DNA of 64,000 bases, taken from positions 45,725,652 through 45,789,651 of the forward strand of contig CM035163.1 of the NCBI GenBank assembly GCA_020205615.1, read 5' to 3'. The notes under the pieces were generated by a model that was not told the origin of the DNA, ran no database searches, and saw only the letters and a program-made list of their open reading frames with translations. Numbering within the stretch: the first letter of the stretch is position 1; each line of letters begins with the position of its first letter. Made by a program: the position numbers and the translations under genes. Shown one piece after another: positions 35,401-47,108 of the stretch. Origin of the DNA: Panax quinquefolius (taxonomy: Eukaryota; Streptophyta; Magnoliopsida; Apiales; Araliaceae).

Positions 35401-36427
35401 TCAATAGTTCAATCATGTGATTCAATAGTTATAATCATGTGAAAATATGAATTACGGTATAGTTCCTCCATCTATACCTCCAACTTTAATTTAATCATGC
35501 AAGTATTATCAATCTTGCACCAACTCCCCTAATAGTATAAGAATGTGATTCAATAGTATACACATGTGAACAAATAGTTATATAAGCATGTGTAGTAGCA
35601 ATTAATTGCTCATTTATCCGAGAAATTCCCCGATTTATCAATATAACCCCCAGACATCAATTATTATCGGAATAGATGTCGATTTCCACTAACACTAATA
35701 ATCCCAACACAATAGAACTATTAAATTCAACTTTAATCAACACGAACTTATTCATCATTAATATTATAAATCACAATATTTAGCAACCAGGTCGTTCCCA
35801 AGAAAGAGGGGGCTTTCCAATAAGGATTTCTCCCTATTGGCGCGCAATTAGGTGACCAAACCTCTCATTGACAGAACTTCTAGACATTGTAAATATTACA
35901 ATTTAATAATATGAATAACTTTGTCGTCTCAATTATTGATTTAATAATATATCATATAATGCAGATGATACGGTGACAATAATCGAATCAATAATATGAG
36001 AGATATGATGCAACAATTACTGTAGCAATAATTGAGTATAACTAAGTGACTTCTCATGTAAGCATAAATAACTAATACCGTGTGCTACTATGCAACCACG
36101 CGTATTACTGTACTTTTACTACCGGGTAGTTCAACAGTTTTAACGGTAACACTTCTGCTGCTATTTTCATAAAAAGATAATTCTGTCATTTTCTTACTAC
36201 AACAATACTTTCGTTGCGGGTTCACCAATGATTGTGCCATCGTACGGATATTTCCCGACAAAAAGAATATTCCCCGACCAATCGAATATTATATAACAAC
36301 TTGCTTACTTTGCAAAATTTATAAATATTACCCACAACTATGACATTATATCAAATCCACACCATAATATTCAAAAAAAAAAATTTGAGAAATTTAAATA
36401 TTTATTCATAAAATCCGGGGTCTCACA
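32452..36427 (-). repeat. D: 3' LTR (3.98 kb, minus strand)
   Basis: Plus-strand ends are TGTGACGCCCCCAAAAATAG and GGGGTCTCACA. It pairs with 38021-42079. In its sense (right to left): U3 with the CCAATAGGGAGAAATCC hairpin, TATA box (35252-35259), donor-like site (35119), stem-loop array (about 34630-35070), a ~1-kb AT-rich segment shared with B2 internal DNA, four ATCTTTG..CAAAGAT units (33275-33455), acceptor-like site (32923), U5. Confidence 0.9.
35252..35259 (-). promoter_or_regulatory. TATA box of D 3' LTR
   Basis: Minus-strand TATAAATA in CCTATAAATAGAAGCTCATT. Confidence 0.7.
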
Positions 36428-36953
36428 ATCTCCCCTCCTTTTCACCCTCAAAATTTACGTACGTACCTGGTATGATGAGGATACCAAGACTTCATTTCAG
36501 ATTCTAACTCTTGAGGTATAAACTTTGAGTGTTGAATACGATTCTTCTTATCCAAGATTTTAACACGTATATCCTCATACGTTAAATCTTCTGCTATCTC
36601 ATCTAGTTCTAATTCAATAATGTGGTTCGGGTCATCCACATATTTACATAACATCGATACGAAAAAAAAAACGTTATGAACACGCGACATACTTGGCGGT
36701 AAAACGAGTCTATAGGCCATAGTTCCTACTCGATCGAGGATTTCAAATGGGCCAATTAAATCAAGAGTTGAGATTTCCTCTCTTCATCGATTCTTGCTTC
36801 TAGAATAACGCCCTTTTGAACCTTCTTCTTTACATTCATCAGATCTGGATATGAAGCTTGCACGACTTTAACTTTATCGATTAAAGTCGATTCTACTCGT
36901 ATATTTGATATCACCACGTGGGTCCTTAGAGTCTTTAACTCTATCTTCATCAT
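36428..36953 (-). pseudogene. D pol remnant: linker, integrase end and cut chromodomain
   Basis: Begins next to the LTR with the polypurine tract AAGGAGGGGAGAT (36428-36440). The frame 36448-36720 carries [17 protein letters not shown] and [20 protein letters not shown], the integrase end also seen in C at 55705. After KFIPQ it jumps to ELESEMKSWYPH: about 16 residues forming the core of the chromodomain are deleted compared with C. The upstream frame (36756-36953) is RNase H-integrase linker. The integrase zinc finger and catalytic core are absent. Confidence 0.7.
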
Positions 36954-37261
36954 TTGTAAGTTATACGAAATGGGTTTTTATGTTAACAACATCGCACTCG
37001 TAAACGCATACGATCTTTTACTCAACGCGTCAGCTACCATGTTCTCTCTTCCACAATGATATTGAATGGTATGATCGTAATCTTCAACAGCTCGAGCCAA
37101 CATCTTTTGCGCATGTTACGTTCATTTTGGTTGAAGAAATATTTAAGGTTTTTAGAAATGGGTGTTGTACTGGGGTCAATACAAAATTCGATTTCATGCT
37201 CTAGGGGTAGGCTAAGAAGTCTTCAGAGAATACGTCAGGAAATTTATTAACAATAGAAATG
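36954..37261 (-). pseudogene. D fused RT start / RNase H end
   Basis: In minus sense, the RT N-terminal region (NKFPDVFSEDFLAYP, then ATCGAATTTTGTATTGACCC) joins directly to CTTAAATATTTCTTCAACCA of RNase H, followed by [15 protein letters not shown] and the ADALS region. The whole RT core between them is missing. B2 has the same join (24241-24425). Confidence 0.65.
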
Positions 37262-37838
37262 TCATTCAAAACTGTGACTCTCATCCATGACTTGGATATC
37301 ACATGTAATGAAGGTTTCTACTAACGAAGTTTCAACCAATAAGTCAAAGTCTAACTTCTCTGGGGTCAAATTTAAACGTTGAGCACAAGCAAGAGAGATA
37401 AAAGAATGGGTAGAACCGGTATCTAATAAGGTATAGACTTTGCAAAAGTTTATGATTAACTTACCCGTGCTAACTTCGTTCGGGTTACTCGCTTTTTGAG
37501 AAGTCACGAAAAATGCTCTTCCTGAAACCACCGACTTTGTTTTGTCTGTATCCGCCCTTGGTGCCACCGTCCCAGCTGGACTTGACTTTGGTGCACGACA
37601 AAATCGGGCTAGGTGACCTTCTCTTCTTGAAATTTCCACTTCTATTTTCTTGGCCATGATTACCACCGAAGTGGATACCATTCTTGGCATGATAATTTCC
37701 CCCACGATGGTTATCATTGTTCTGATGGTCGTTGCCACCGGTACGATTATTATCGTATTGTTGCTCGTTGCCTTTTGGTTGTGCTGACTCATTATCGCAC
37801 TCCAATAACTGAGCCCTATTCACAACAGCTGAATACAA
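37262..37838 (-). pseudogene. D gag end and protease remnant
   Basis: Two overlapping frames. The protease frame has [20 protein letters not shown] (active-site DTGS present) and [19 protein letters not shown]. The gag frame starts YSAVVNRAQLLECDNESAQ and runs into an Asn/Gly-rich linker. The zinc knuckles are not intact. The gag N-terminal two thirds are gone, since the untranslated leader joins gag directly near 37845. It closely resembles C, probably the nearest autonomous relative here. Confidence 0.7.
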
Positions 37839-38006
37839 ACACTGTCACAAAACAAGGGTTAATTGACATATCACATATTATCCCTATACTCTGACTGGCC
37901 AATTTAAATACCAAATAAACTTAGGTAGGTCATACTAGTGAAGGAATTCCCCGTCTCTCCCCTCCTAGTTCTTGTCTCACATCTCAGCCAGGGATCATAT
38001 TCCTAA

Positions 38007-38018
38007 GCTTTGATACCA
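38007..38018 (-). other. D primer-binding site (initiator tRNA-Met)
   Basis: Minus strand TGGTATCAAAGC, 2 bp from the LTR end at 38021. Confidence 0.85.
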
Positions 38019-38020
38019 AC

Positions 38021-41000
38021 TGTGACGCCCCCAAAAATAGGTATTCATCACCCATCTTGAGTCGCCAGATACATGGTACATAAATTCAAATACAACTTAA
38101 TTATACAACAGTCGTGCAAAATACGACAACATATATACTGTGAGTTTTAATACAAATATTGTAACGTATATAATACGACAATATTCATACTCAAATTAAT
38201 ATATGCCATATAAAGTACAGCAACAAATATTTCAAGTCTCCAAAGGGACACGAGAAGATTTCTGTTCTCTTCATTTTACTGTGGTGCACTTTTGACGCTT
38301 TTAGGGTCGGGTTCTCATCACCCTATTGTTGTTCACCAAAATCAATTATTAAGCAACGTATAAAATACGACACATACATCTTAGGTCCTCAATACAATTA
38401 TATATTGCATGTCATGCCATAGTGAAGACTACTAATGCTATTATCTGGACCATCACTCCATTCCCCGACTAGTCCCAGCTATATTCTCATTTCCTGAAGA
38501 GAACAATAAAAGAAAGGGTGAGCTCAACTAGCCCAGTAAGAAATATTATGACTAAGATAATGGAGGATAAATTATCATTAGCCTTCAATAATGTTAAACT
38601 GATAAAATACAATAGAAATCAAGTTTAACTGCAGCGGAAAAAGCAATTCATTAGAAAAGTTAAGTAGAGAATAAAATCTATTATCTTCTATGATTTAAAA
38701 AGTTTTTCATCAACTTAATTGTTGAGACTCAGCTAAATAAATAAGCCACATCATCGAATCATCCCTGCACTACGGGCCAAGGGTATTCATTAAATCATCC
38801 ATGGTCATGACTATACCGAATAATCTCTGGTCATAATCATACTAAGTCCATCTTTGCATGTAAGCTAAAGATATACAACAATAAAACCAATAATCAACAA
38901 TCCATCTTTGCACGTAAGTCAAAGATACACAATTCAATAATCAACAGTCCATCTTTGCATGTAAGCCAAAGATACACAATTCAATAATCAACAGTCCATC
39001 TTTGCACGTAAGCCAAAGATAACTTTCATCACCATATAAGCACGAGGATGATGACAATGATATAAGCATTAATCAAACGAAAACAAGGATAAATATTAAA
39101 AACTTTAAATTTATCCAAATATTATCAATCACTTAATAAACTCATAATCTAATATTATTAATATTATAATAATATTTTAATCACTTCTTAAACTTATAAA
39201 CAATTTATTTCAATTATTTACACTTTACCAAATAATGCATTTAATCATTCAAACAATTGCCATACTCATAAGATTTCATCACCAATGATTAAATCCCTCA
39301 TCAAAAATCTGCATATACCTTATATAGGATTTCCAAGCCATAAAATCCTATTTTTCAACTTTGTTACTTCACATAACATACTTAACTCATATGTTCGTAA
39401 CTAAACCATTTTCACGAAAAATACCAAATCAGTCCGAAAAATATTTTTTTTTCTGGGATTTAGTAGAATATAGTCCCATAATGAACATATATTTTTCTCG
39501 AATTTTTTAAAATTCATTTACTATTTTTCAAAAATTAAATTCTAATTAATTCCTTAAGAAATTAGCTACCTCAAGTTTAACTCCAGAAATTCCCAAATCT
39601 TGGCAGGAACTTACACATGTTAACGTGAGCTTCCAGTTTAAATTTCATGGTCATCAGAGTTATAGAACTCCGGTTATAGCATTTTTTATCAGAAAAATCT
39701 AAATATTGAAATGGTCATAACTTGCTCATTTTAAGTCGGAATGAGCTCATTTTTGGACAGGAGGTTCTTTATACCATATACTTTCATGTCCTAAAAGGCT
39801 CGAATTTTTCTCACAAATTAAGTGGCCGAAACAACCCTTTTAAATTTCTGGGCAGTAGCTTTTTACTATTTTGCAGCTTTTGACTCCTTTGCTAAAAACA
39901 GTCCACACGAAATCTACAACACCTTTTCCAGTGATTCCACTTGGATAAGTTAGAAGACTCATAGATCTAACTCTAGAACTTGACCACACCCAAAAATTCG
40001 AAATATAATAGGAGATATGGTCAATTAAATTTCATGTTCGATTTTCACCAAAATCTAATTTTCAACCCTTTGTGATTTCTAAGAAACTTTCATGTTTTCC
40101 CATAATAACCAACATAACTCATCATAACACTTACTAATACTACATATACACATGATTTTCATCAGTCCAATTCTTTTATTATGACTTTCATCATAATCAA
40201 CAGTCCGATGCTTATATTATTACTTTCATCATAATCCACGTAAATAGATCATTTCCATAATTTAATAAGGAATGAATACAAAGGATCATTCCCCATGCAT
40301 GTGGTAATCCACATGAGCCAGTTATTCCATAGAATAATAAAGAATGGAATAATGTAAGAATTCACCATGCATGCGATAGATCGCATGCAAACGTTATTCC
40401 CAATGTAATAATAAATAATGGAGTTATTCCCAACGCACGTATGTGAAATAATAAATAATGGAAACCAGAATCGTAAATAAACGCACAGCGGGATATTCCG
40501 ACGAATAATAAATAATGGAACTAGGTCCGATTAAAAGCGCCGTACGTGATATATTACGACGAATAATAAAAATGAAATAATGAGAAGAATTTCACCATGT
40601 ATGCGATTGCCAGCATAAACAGTTATTCCAACATAATAATGAAAAATGGAATAACGAGAAAGAATTTCACCATGTATGCTATTACAGATAAACAGTTATT
40701 CCAATAGAATAATAAGGGATGGAATAACAATATCTCTCTTCATGAATACGAAAGAAATAATACCCTTACCTCAAAAAGAAGGCGGATCTTTGAATAGTGA
40801 GGTAGCAGACTTCTCTTCTTCTTTCTCTCTATAATTTCTCTCTATAATAATGGCTCTAAAGCTTTAGTGAATTGATGAGAAATGAAGGAAGAATGAGTTT
40901 CTATTTATAGGAAAATATAGTTTTGATAATTGTACGTTTTGGGGCTCAGAATATTACAGTATAATACCTTCCTCTTTTCCTTTATTTTTAATTTAGTCCT

Positions 41001-42079
41001 ACAAGTATTATCAAACTTGCACCACCTCCCCTAATAGTAAATAATGTGAATCAATAGTTCAATCATGTTATTCAATAGTTATAATTATGTGAAAATACGA
41101 ATTATGGTAAAGTACCTCCATCTATATCTCCATCTTTAATTTAATCATGCAAGTATTATCAATCTTGCACCAACTCCCCTAATAGTTTAACAATGTGATT
41201 CAATAGTACACACATGTGAACAAATAGTTATATAAGCATGTGAATTAGTAGCAATTAATTGCTCATTTATCCTATAAATTCCCTAATTTATCAATATAAC
41301 CCCCAGACATCAATTATTATCGGAATAAATGTCGATTTCCACTAACACTAATAATCCCAACACAATAGAACTATTAAATTCATCTTTAATCAACACGAAC
41401 TTATTCATCATTAATATTATAACTCACAATATTTAACAACCAGGTCGTTCCCAAGAAAGAGGGGGCCTTCCAATAAGGATTTCTCCCTATTGGCGCGCAA
41501 TTAGGTGACCAAGCCTCTCATTGACAGAACTTCTAGACATTGTAAATATTCCAATTTCATAATATGAATAACTTTGTCGTCTCAATTATTGATTTAATAA
41601 TATATCATATAATGCAGATGATACGGTGACAATAATCAAATCAATAATATGAGAGATATGATGCAATAATTACTGTAGCAATAATTGAGTATAACTGAGT
41701 GACTTCTCACGTAAGCATCAATAACCAATACCGTGTGCTACTATTCAACCATGCGTATTACTGTACTTTTACTACTGGGTAGTTCAACAATTTTAACGGT
41801 AACACTTCTGCCGTTATTTTCATAAAAAGATAATTCTATCATTTTCTTACTACGACAATACTTCCGTTGTGGGTTCACCGATGATTGTGCCGTCGTACGG
41901 ATATTCCCCGACAAAAAGAATATTCCCCGACCAATCGAATATTATATAACAACTTGCCTACTTTGCAAAATTTATAAATATTACCCACAACTATGACATT
42001 ATATCAAATCCACACCATAATATTCAAAAAAAAAATTTGAGAAATTTAAATCTTTATTCATAAAATTCGGGGTCTCACA
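38021..42079 (-). repeat. D: 5' LTR (4.06 kb, minus strand)
   Basis: Ends TGTGACGCCCCC and GGGGTCTCACA; right target duplication GTAGT at 42080-42084. TATA box 40902-40909. Donor-like site at 40769 and acceptor-like TTGTTCTCTTCAG|GAAATG ending at 38494, giving a candidate 2.3-kb intron. ATCTTTG..CAAAGAT units lie at 38847-39025. The stem-loop array (40255-40715) differs strongly from that of the 3' LTR, while the sequence around it is almost the same. Confidence 0.9.
40902..40909 (-). promoter_or_regulatory. TATA box of D 5' LTR
   Basis: Minus-strand TATAAATA. As the 5' LTR promoter it would drive the (deleted) D genome. Confidence 0.7.
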
Positions 42080-42084
42080 GTAGT

Positions 42085-42294
42085 GACCTGACTTTGGATA
42101 ATTGGAGCAGCACTCCTTATATCACTCGTAAAGGATAAAAAGGGCAGAAAGTCCATCTGCCTTGAAGCGTAGATATTATCAAACTTCTTACTTTTGTTGC
42201 ATAGTGCTAGCAGTTTACTTTTTTTATGCATTTTTCTGATGGTTTGTATTGTCAAAAAGATGCATATATTAAGTAAAAACATTTTATTTTCAGG
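42085..42294 (+). other. Element T: candidate intron end between protease and RT
   Basis: After D, T resumes with stop-filled sequence that turns T-rich and ends AAAACATTTTATTTTCAG| at 42294, a good 3' splice site directly before RT coding. Ogre elements are known to carry an intron between protease and RT. The donor is not identified, and GTAAAGGA near 42129 is one option. Confidence 0.45.
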
Positions 42295-42775
42295 ACTCCA
42301 AAGTTGGGTTTGTTTAATCTTGCTAATGAGTTTCCAAATTAGAGAAGTGACTACAACTTTGATGAGAATTGATAAAGAGGAGATAGATGACACTGAGGTG
42401 CAGGAGGAGATCAAAGGATGGGTCAAAGATAAACGCAAAACAAACCTCAAACATACCATCACTGTCAATATCGGAACCTCAAAAAATCCCAAAGAATTGC
42501 AAATTGGGAATGAACTTACCCCAAGCCAAAAGAAAGACATGATTAAACTCTTGACTCAGTTCCAGGATGTGTTTGCATGGTCGCATGAAGACATGATCGG
42601 ATTATCCACTGATATTGTCATTCATCGAATGCCCATCAAAGAGGGGTTTAAAGGAGACTGAAGCCCGAGTGGAGTCTGAAACTCAAAGAAGAACTTGTCA
42701 AGCAATTTAAAGCAGGCATTATCATGGTATCAACTTACCCTGGATGACTGTCCAATGTGGTTCTTGTGCCTAAGT
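42295..42775 (+). pseudogene. Element T RT, N-terminal part (interrupted by S3)
   Basis: Tat-type lead-in to RT: acidic EEIDDTEVQEEIKGWVKD, then PSQKKDMIKLLTQFQDVFAW and SHEDMIGLSTDIVIHRMP. After a frame change come LKLKEELVKQFKAGI and VVLVPK. S3 is inserted inside that motif. The T sequence resumes at 45924, keeping the reading frame when one copy of the TAAG(T/C) duplication is discounted. Confidence 0.75.
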
Positions 42776-43946
42776 TGTGAGATCCCAAATTTTATGAAAT
42801 AAAAGTATTCAATTTTCTTATAATTATTATTTTATTTCGTAAATGGTTAAATTGATAAAAGGTTAAAGTTAAGGGTGATATGTGAAATTTTTTGCAAAGT
42901 ATGCAAGTTGTTATAAAATATTTATTTGGTCGGGGAATATTCTTTTTGTCGGAGAATATCCGTACGACGGCACAATCATTGGGGGACCCCGCAACGGAAG
43001 TATTGTCGTAGTTAGAAAATGACAGAATTATCTTTTTATAAAAATAACGGCGAAAGTCTTACCGTTAAAACTGTTAAACTACCCGGTAGTAAAAGTATAG
43101 TAATACGTGTGGTTACATAGTAGCACACGATATTGATAATTGATGCTTACGTGAGAAGTCACTCAGTTATACTCAATTATTGCTACTGTAATTGCTGCAT
43201 CATATCTCTCATATTATTGATTCAATTATTGTCACAGTATCATCTGTATAATATGTTATATTATTAAATCAATAATTGAGATGACAAAGTTATTCATTTT
43301 ATTATTTGCAATATTGACAATGTCTAGAAGTTCTGTCAAGGAGAGGTTTAGTCACCTAATTGCGCACCAATAAGGAGAAATCCTTATCGAAAAGCCCTCT
43401 CTTTCCTGAGAACGACTTGATTGTTAAATATTGTGAGTTATAATATTAATGATGAATAAGTTCGTGTTGATTAAAGATGAAATTGATAGTTCCATTGTGT
43501 TGGGATTATTAGTGTTAGTGGAAATCGACATTTATTTCGATAATAATTGATATCTGGAGGTTATATTGACCAATCAGATAATTAACTGGATAAATGGGCA
43601 ATTAATTGCTATTGATTCATATGCTTATAACTATATGTTCACATGTGTGTACTATTGATTCACATGATTTACTATTAGGGGAGTTGGTGCAAGATTAATA
43701 ATACTTACATGACTAAGTTAAAAATGGAGGTATAGTTGAAGGTACTATACTATAATTAATTTTTTCACATGTTTAGAACTATTGAGTCACATGATTTACT
43801 ATTGATTCACATGAGTTACTACTAGGGGAGGTGGTGCAAGTTTGATAATACTTGCATGACTAAATTAAAAATGAAGGAAAAGATGAGAGTATTATACTCT
43901 AATATTTCGAGCCCCAAAATGTGCAATTATCGAAACTATATTTTCC

Positions 43947-43954
43947 TATAAATA
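43947..43954 (+). promoter_or_regulatory. TATA box of S3
   Basis: TATAAATA in TTCCTATAAATAGAAGCTCA. Confidence 0.7.
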
Positions 43955-44086
43955 GAAGCTCATTCTTCCTTCATTTCTCACTAATTCACTAAAGCTATAG
44001 AGCAATTATTATAGAGAGAAATTATAGAGAGAAAGAAGAAGAGAAGTCTTACCTCACTATTCCACAGATCCAGTCTTTCTTCTAAG

Positions 44087-45643
44087 GTAAGGGGTATTAT
44101 TCTTTTGTATTCATGAAAAGAGTTATTTTCTTTCAATACTCGTAAGGGTTGTTATTCCATTCTTTATTATTATGTTGGAATAACCTGTCTATGCGAAGTA
44201 CCACATACATGGTGAAATTCTTCTATTATTCCATTCTTTATTATTCTCATTGGAATAACTCTGTCATGCGCCTATCGCATGCCCAGTGAATTCTCATTGT
44301 TATTCCATTCTTTATTATTCTGTTGGAATATCCATGCATCTTGGATTACGCATGACTGGTTCCATTCTTTATTATTCATTGGAATATCCTGTTTGTGCGG
44401 ATTACGCATGACACGTTCCATTCTTTATTATTCTATTGGGAATAACTCATGCATGCGGTCTATCACATGCATGGTGAATTCTTCTTTTATTCCATTCTTT
44501 ATTATTCTATTGAATAACTCGCATATATGGATTACCACATGCATGGTGAATGATCCTTCAGATTCATTCCTTATTAAATTGTGGAAATGATCATACCTAT
44601 GGATTACTGCATGACGTGAAAATCCATTTGCGATTTCATATATTCTATTATACTCAAATCGAGATATCATTTCTTTTGTACTAAATCATGGAATATCATT
44701 TTCTTTGGTATTTTTTACCGTTACTATTTATGGTTTACTATTCACCCGGTTACTATTCACTCTAGTATTATTCACTCGGGTATTCGGGGAACTTTTTTTG
44801 TTGGAGTACTATTCACGAGTTACTATTCACCCAATTACTATTCACTCTAGTATTATTCACTCGGGTATTCGGGACACTTTTCATGTCGGGGTACTATTCA
44901 CGGGATACTATTCCTGAAGTACTATTCATGGGGTACTATTCACCCAAAAAATATATTTCTTTTTCTGTCCAAATTATTTTTGGTACATGAATATTATTCT
45001 TGAATTTTACTACACAAAGCAGTATCATGTTGACAATTTGAACGTTATTGATTTCTGGATAAATTAGATTATAAATCTTTAAAATTTATTCTAGAACTTG
45101 TTTTGTTGAATTATTATGTCATTGTCATCATCCTCATGCTTATATTGTGATGAAAGTCATCTTTGGCTTACGTGCATAGATGGACTTGGTATGATTATGA
45201 ACAGGGATTTTTCCATATAATCATGATCATAATGTGACGAATGATGTGGTGAAAGTCCTCATTGACCTGTAGTTCATTGATGGACAGTTGTGGTATGATT
45301 ATGACCAGGGATTATTCGGTATAATCATGACCATTGATGATTACATGAATATCCTTGGCCGTGATGCAGGGATGATTCGATTTTATTTTTTAAGCTGAGT
45401 CTCAGCGATAAAGTTGATGAAAAACTTTTTAAACCATAAAAGATAGTAGATTTTATGCTCTACTTTACTCTTCTAATGGATTGCTTATTCCGCTGTAGTT
45501 GTTGATCTAAAACTTGTTGTCTATTATATTCTATCAGTTGTTATACTGTTGAAGGCTAAGGATAATTTATTCTGCATTATCTTAGTCATAATATTTCTTA
45601 CTGGGCTAGTTGACCTCACCCTTTCTTTCACTTATCTCTTCAG
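44087..45643 (+). other. Candidate intron inside LTR S3
   Basis: Donor CTAAG|GTAAGGGG at 44087. Acceptor, with a pyrimidine run, CTTATCTCTTCAG at 45643, followed by GAAATGAGAATATAG. Same positions relative to TATA box and U5 as in S1 and D. Confidence 0.4.
44703..44945 (+). repeat. TACTATTCAC short-repeat cluster
   Basis: About twelve copies of TACTATTCAC or near variants within 240 bp, including a doubled block with ACTCTAGTATTATTCACTCG. A smaller cluster lies in both C LTRs (50255-50312, 57548-57612), also before AAAAAATA and a TTTTTGTCCAA-like run. Confidence 0.8.
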
Positions 45644-45923
45644 GAAATGAGAATATAGCTGGGACGAGTCGGGGAACGAAGTGACGGTCCAGATGATAGC
45701 ATTAGTAGTCCTCACTATTCTGTTAAATAGTTTGACAATAAATGTAATGAGGACTCCATTGAGTGTGGATATTGTCTAGATGACAATATTCTTATTAAAA
45801 CTCTCAGCTTATGTTTGGTCGTATTGTACACGACAGTTGTATAATTAAGTTTGTATTTGAGTTATGTACCATGTATTTGGTGACTCAAGATATGTGATGT
45901 ATACCTGTTTTGGGGGCGTCACA

Positions 45924-46646
45924 TAAGCCCAGAGGGAAGGTACAAATATGTGTGGATTATAGGGACCTGAACAAGGCTAGTCTCAAAGATGACTTCCTAG
46001 TACTTTTCATCCTCATTTTAATAGATAACACATCCCAGTATGATATGTACTCATTTGTCGACTGTTTCGTTGGACGCCGTCAAATTATGGTTGCTGAAGA
46101 AGATAGGGAGAAAACTACTTTTATCATCCCTTGGGAACTGTCTGCTATCAGCGGCTAGCCTTCGGCCTTACCAATGTCGGTGCCACATATCAAAGAGCCA
46201 TGATATGTTTATTCCATGACATAATGCACAAAGAAATAGAGGTTTACGTGGATGATATACACCGACCATCTCAAAAAGTTATTCAACCGACTCCGCAAAT
46301 ACAACTTTAAGCTGAACCCAACCAAATGTGCTTTTGGGGTTAAATTCGGCAAACTATTGGGCTTTCTAGTGAGAAATAGAGGCATTAAGCTAGATCCAAC
46401 CAAGATTAAAGCCATCATAGAGATGCCTGTACCTCAGACAGAGAAGGAGACATGGGGATTCCTAGGGAGAATAAATTTCATAAGCAGATTCATCTCTCAG
46501 CTTACAATAACTGGTGAGCCCATTTTCAAGCTATTAAGGAAAAATTCCTTTGGGAAGTGGAATGAAGAATGTCAAAAAGCCTTCCTCGCCATAAAGAAAA
46601 AGTTGATTGAAGCTCTTGTTTCGGTGCCTCCAAGGGATAAAGTTCC

Positions 46647-46650
<4 letters not shown>
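45924..46650 (+). pseudogene. Element T RT core with YVDD
   Basis: Begins PRGKVQICVDYRDLNKA (RT motif 2-3). It continues with SFVDCFVGRRQI where family members have a D-G-aromatic-G-Y motif, and the catalytic YVDD at 46245-46256. A frameshift directly after YVDD leads into HLKKLFNRLRKYNFKLNPTK and GFLGRINFISRFI. The segments are typical of the Tat lineage. Stops and two frame changes make it non-functional. Confidence 0.8.

Positions 46651-46682
<32 letters not shown>
46651..46682. repeat. (TA)n inside T RNase H coding
   Basis: About 16 TA units between the end of RT (RDKVPLY) and the start of RNase H (NAMGCMLGQ, in another frame). It looks like a microsatellite grown from a Tyr-Ile codon pair. 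Confidence 0.9.
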
Positions 46683-46686
<4 letters not shown>

Positions 46687-47108
46687 TTAATGCTAATGCC
46701 ATGGGTTGTATGCTGGGGCAGAAAGATGATAAAGGCAATGAAAAAGCCATCTATTACCTCAGTAAAAGGTTCAGCAGCTATAAGGAGAAATACACTTTAA
46801 TAGAAAAGACCTGTTGTGCTTTAGCATGGGCCGCCATGAGGTTTCAATATTACCTCCATGGTCACACAACCTATCTCATATCCCACATGAATCCTCTAAA
46901 GTACATTTTTAGCAAGACCATGTTATATTGTCGATTGTCCATGTGGAAGCTAATCCTCCAACAGTTCGACATCATCTATATGGCGCAAAAAACCATCATA
47001 GGTCAAGGAATTGCGAATCAACTTACCGAAGCACCATCAAGGGACTTCAAACCATTGGAAACTTATTTCCCTTATGATGGGGTAATGACTATTCATCAAG
47101 GCCCTTAG
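46683..47108 (+). pseudogene. Element T RNase H (retroviral type)
   Basis: MGCMLGQKDDKGNEKAIYYL, SKRFSSYKEKYTLIEKTCCA, then HTTYLISHMNPLKYIFSK and GIANQLTEAPSRD. The layout is that of the first, Ty3-type RNase H of Tat elements. It is open for 135 residues from 46701 but separated from RT by the TA tract. Confidence 0.8.

Larger units (their letters stand above)
42776..45923 (+). mobile_element. S3: solo LTR, Tekay-type chromovirus, inserted in T RT
   Basis: 3,148 bp from TGTGAGATCCC to GGGGGCGTCACA, with no internal region. Target duplication TAAGT (42771-42775) and TAAGC (45924-45928), one mismatch. Order: U3 block with hairpin (about 43355-43385), TATA box, donor-like GGTAAGGGG, four to five stem-loop units (44150-44575), ACTATTCAC repeats (44703-44945), GATTATGACC and ATCCTTGGCC stem-loops, acceptor CTTATCTCTTCAG|GAAATG, U5. 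It is close to S1 and LTR D. Confidence 0.9.

Noticed and set aside
42058..42540. 160-residue minus-strand frame with hydrophobic stretches
   Set aside because: Antisense to the Tat RT lead-in, whose plus-strand coding is clearly recognised.
46526..46750. Minus-strand frame with Tyr-Ile run
   Set aside because: Shadow of the (TA)n tract and of T RT/RNase H on the other strand.
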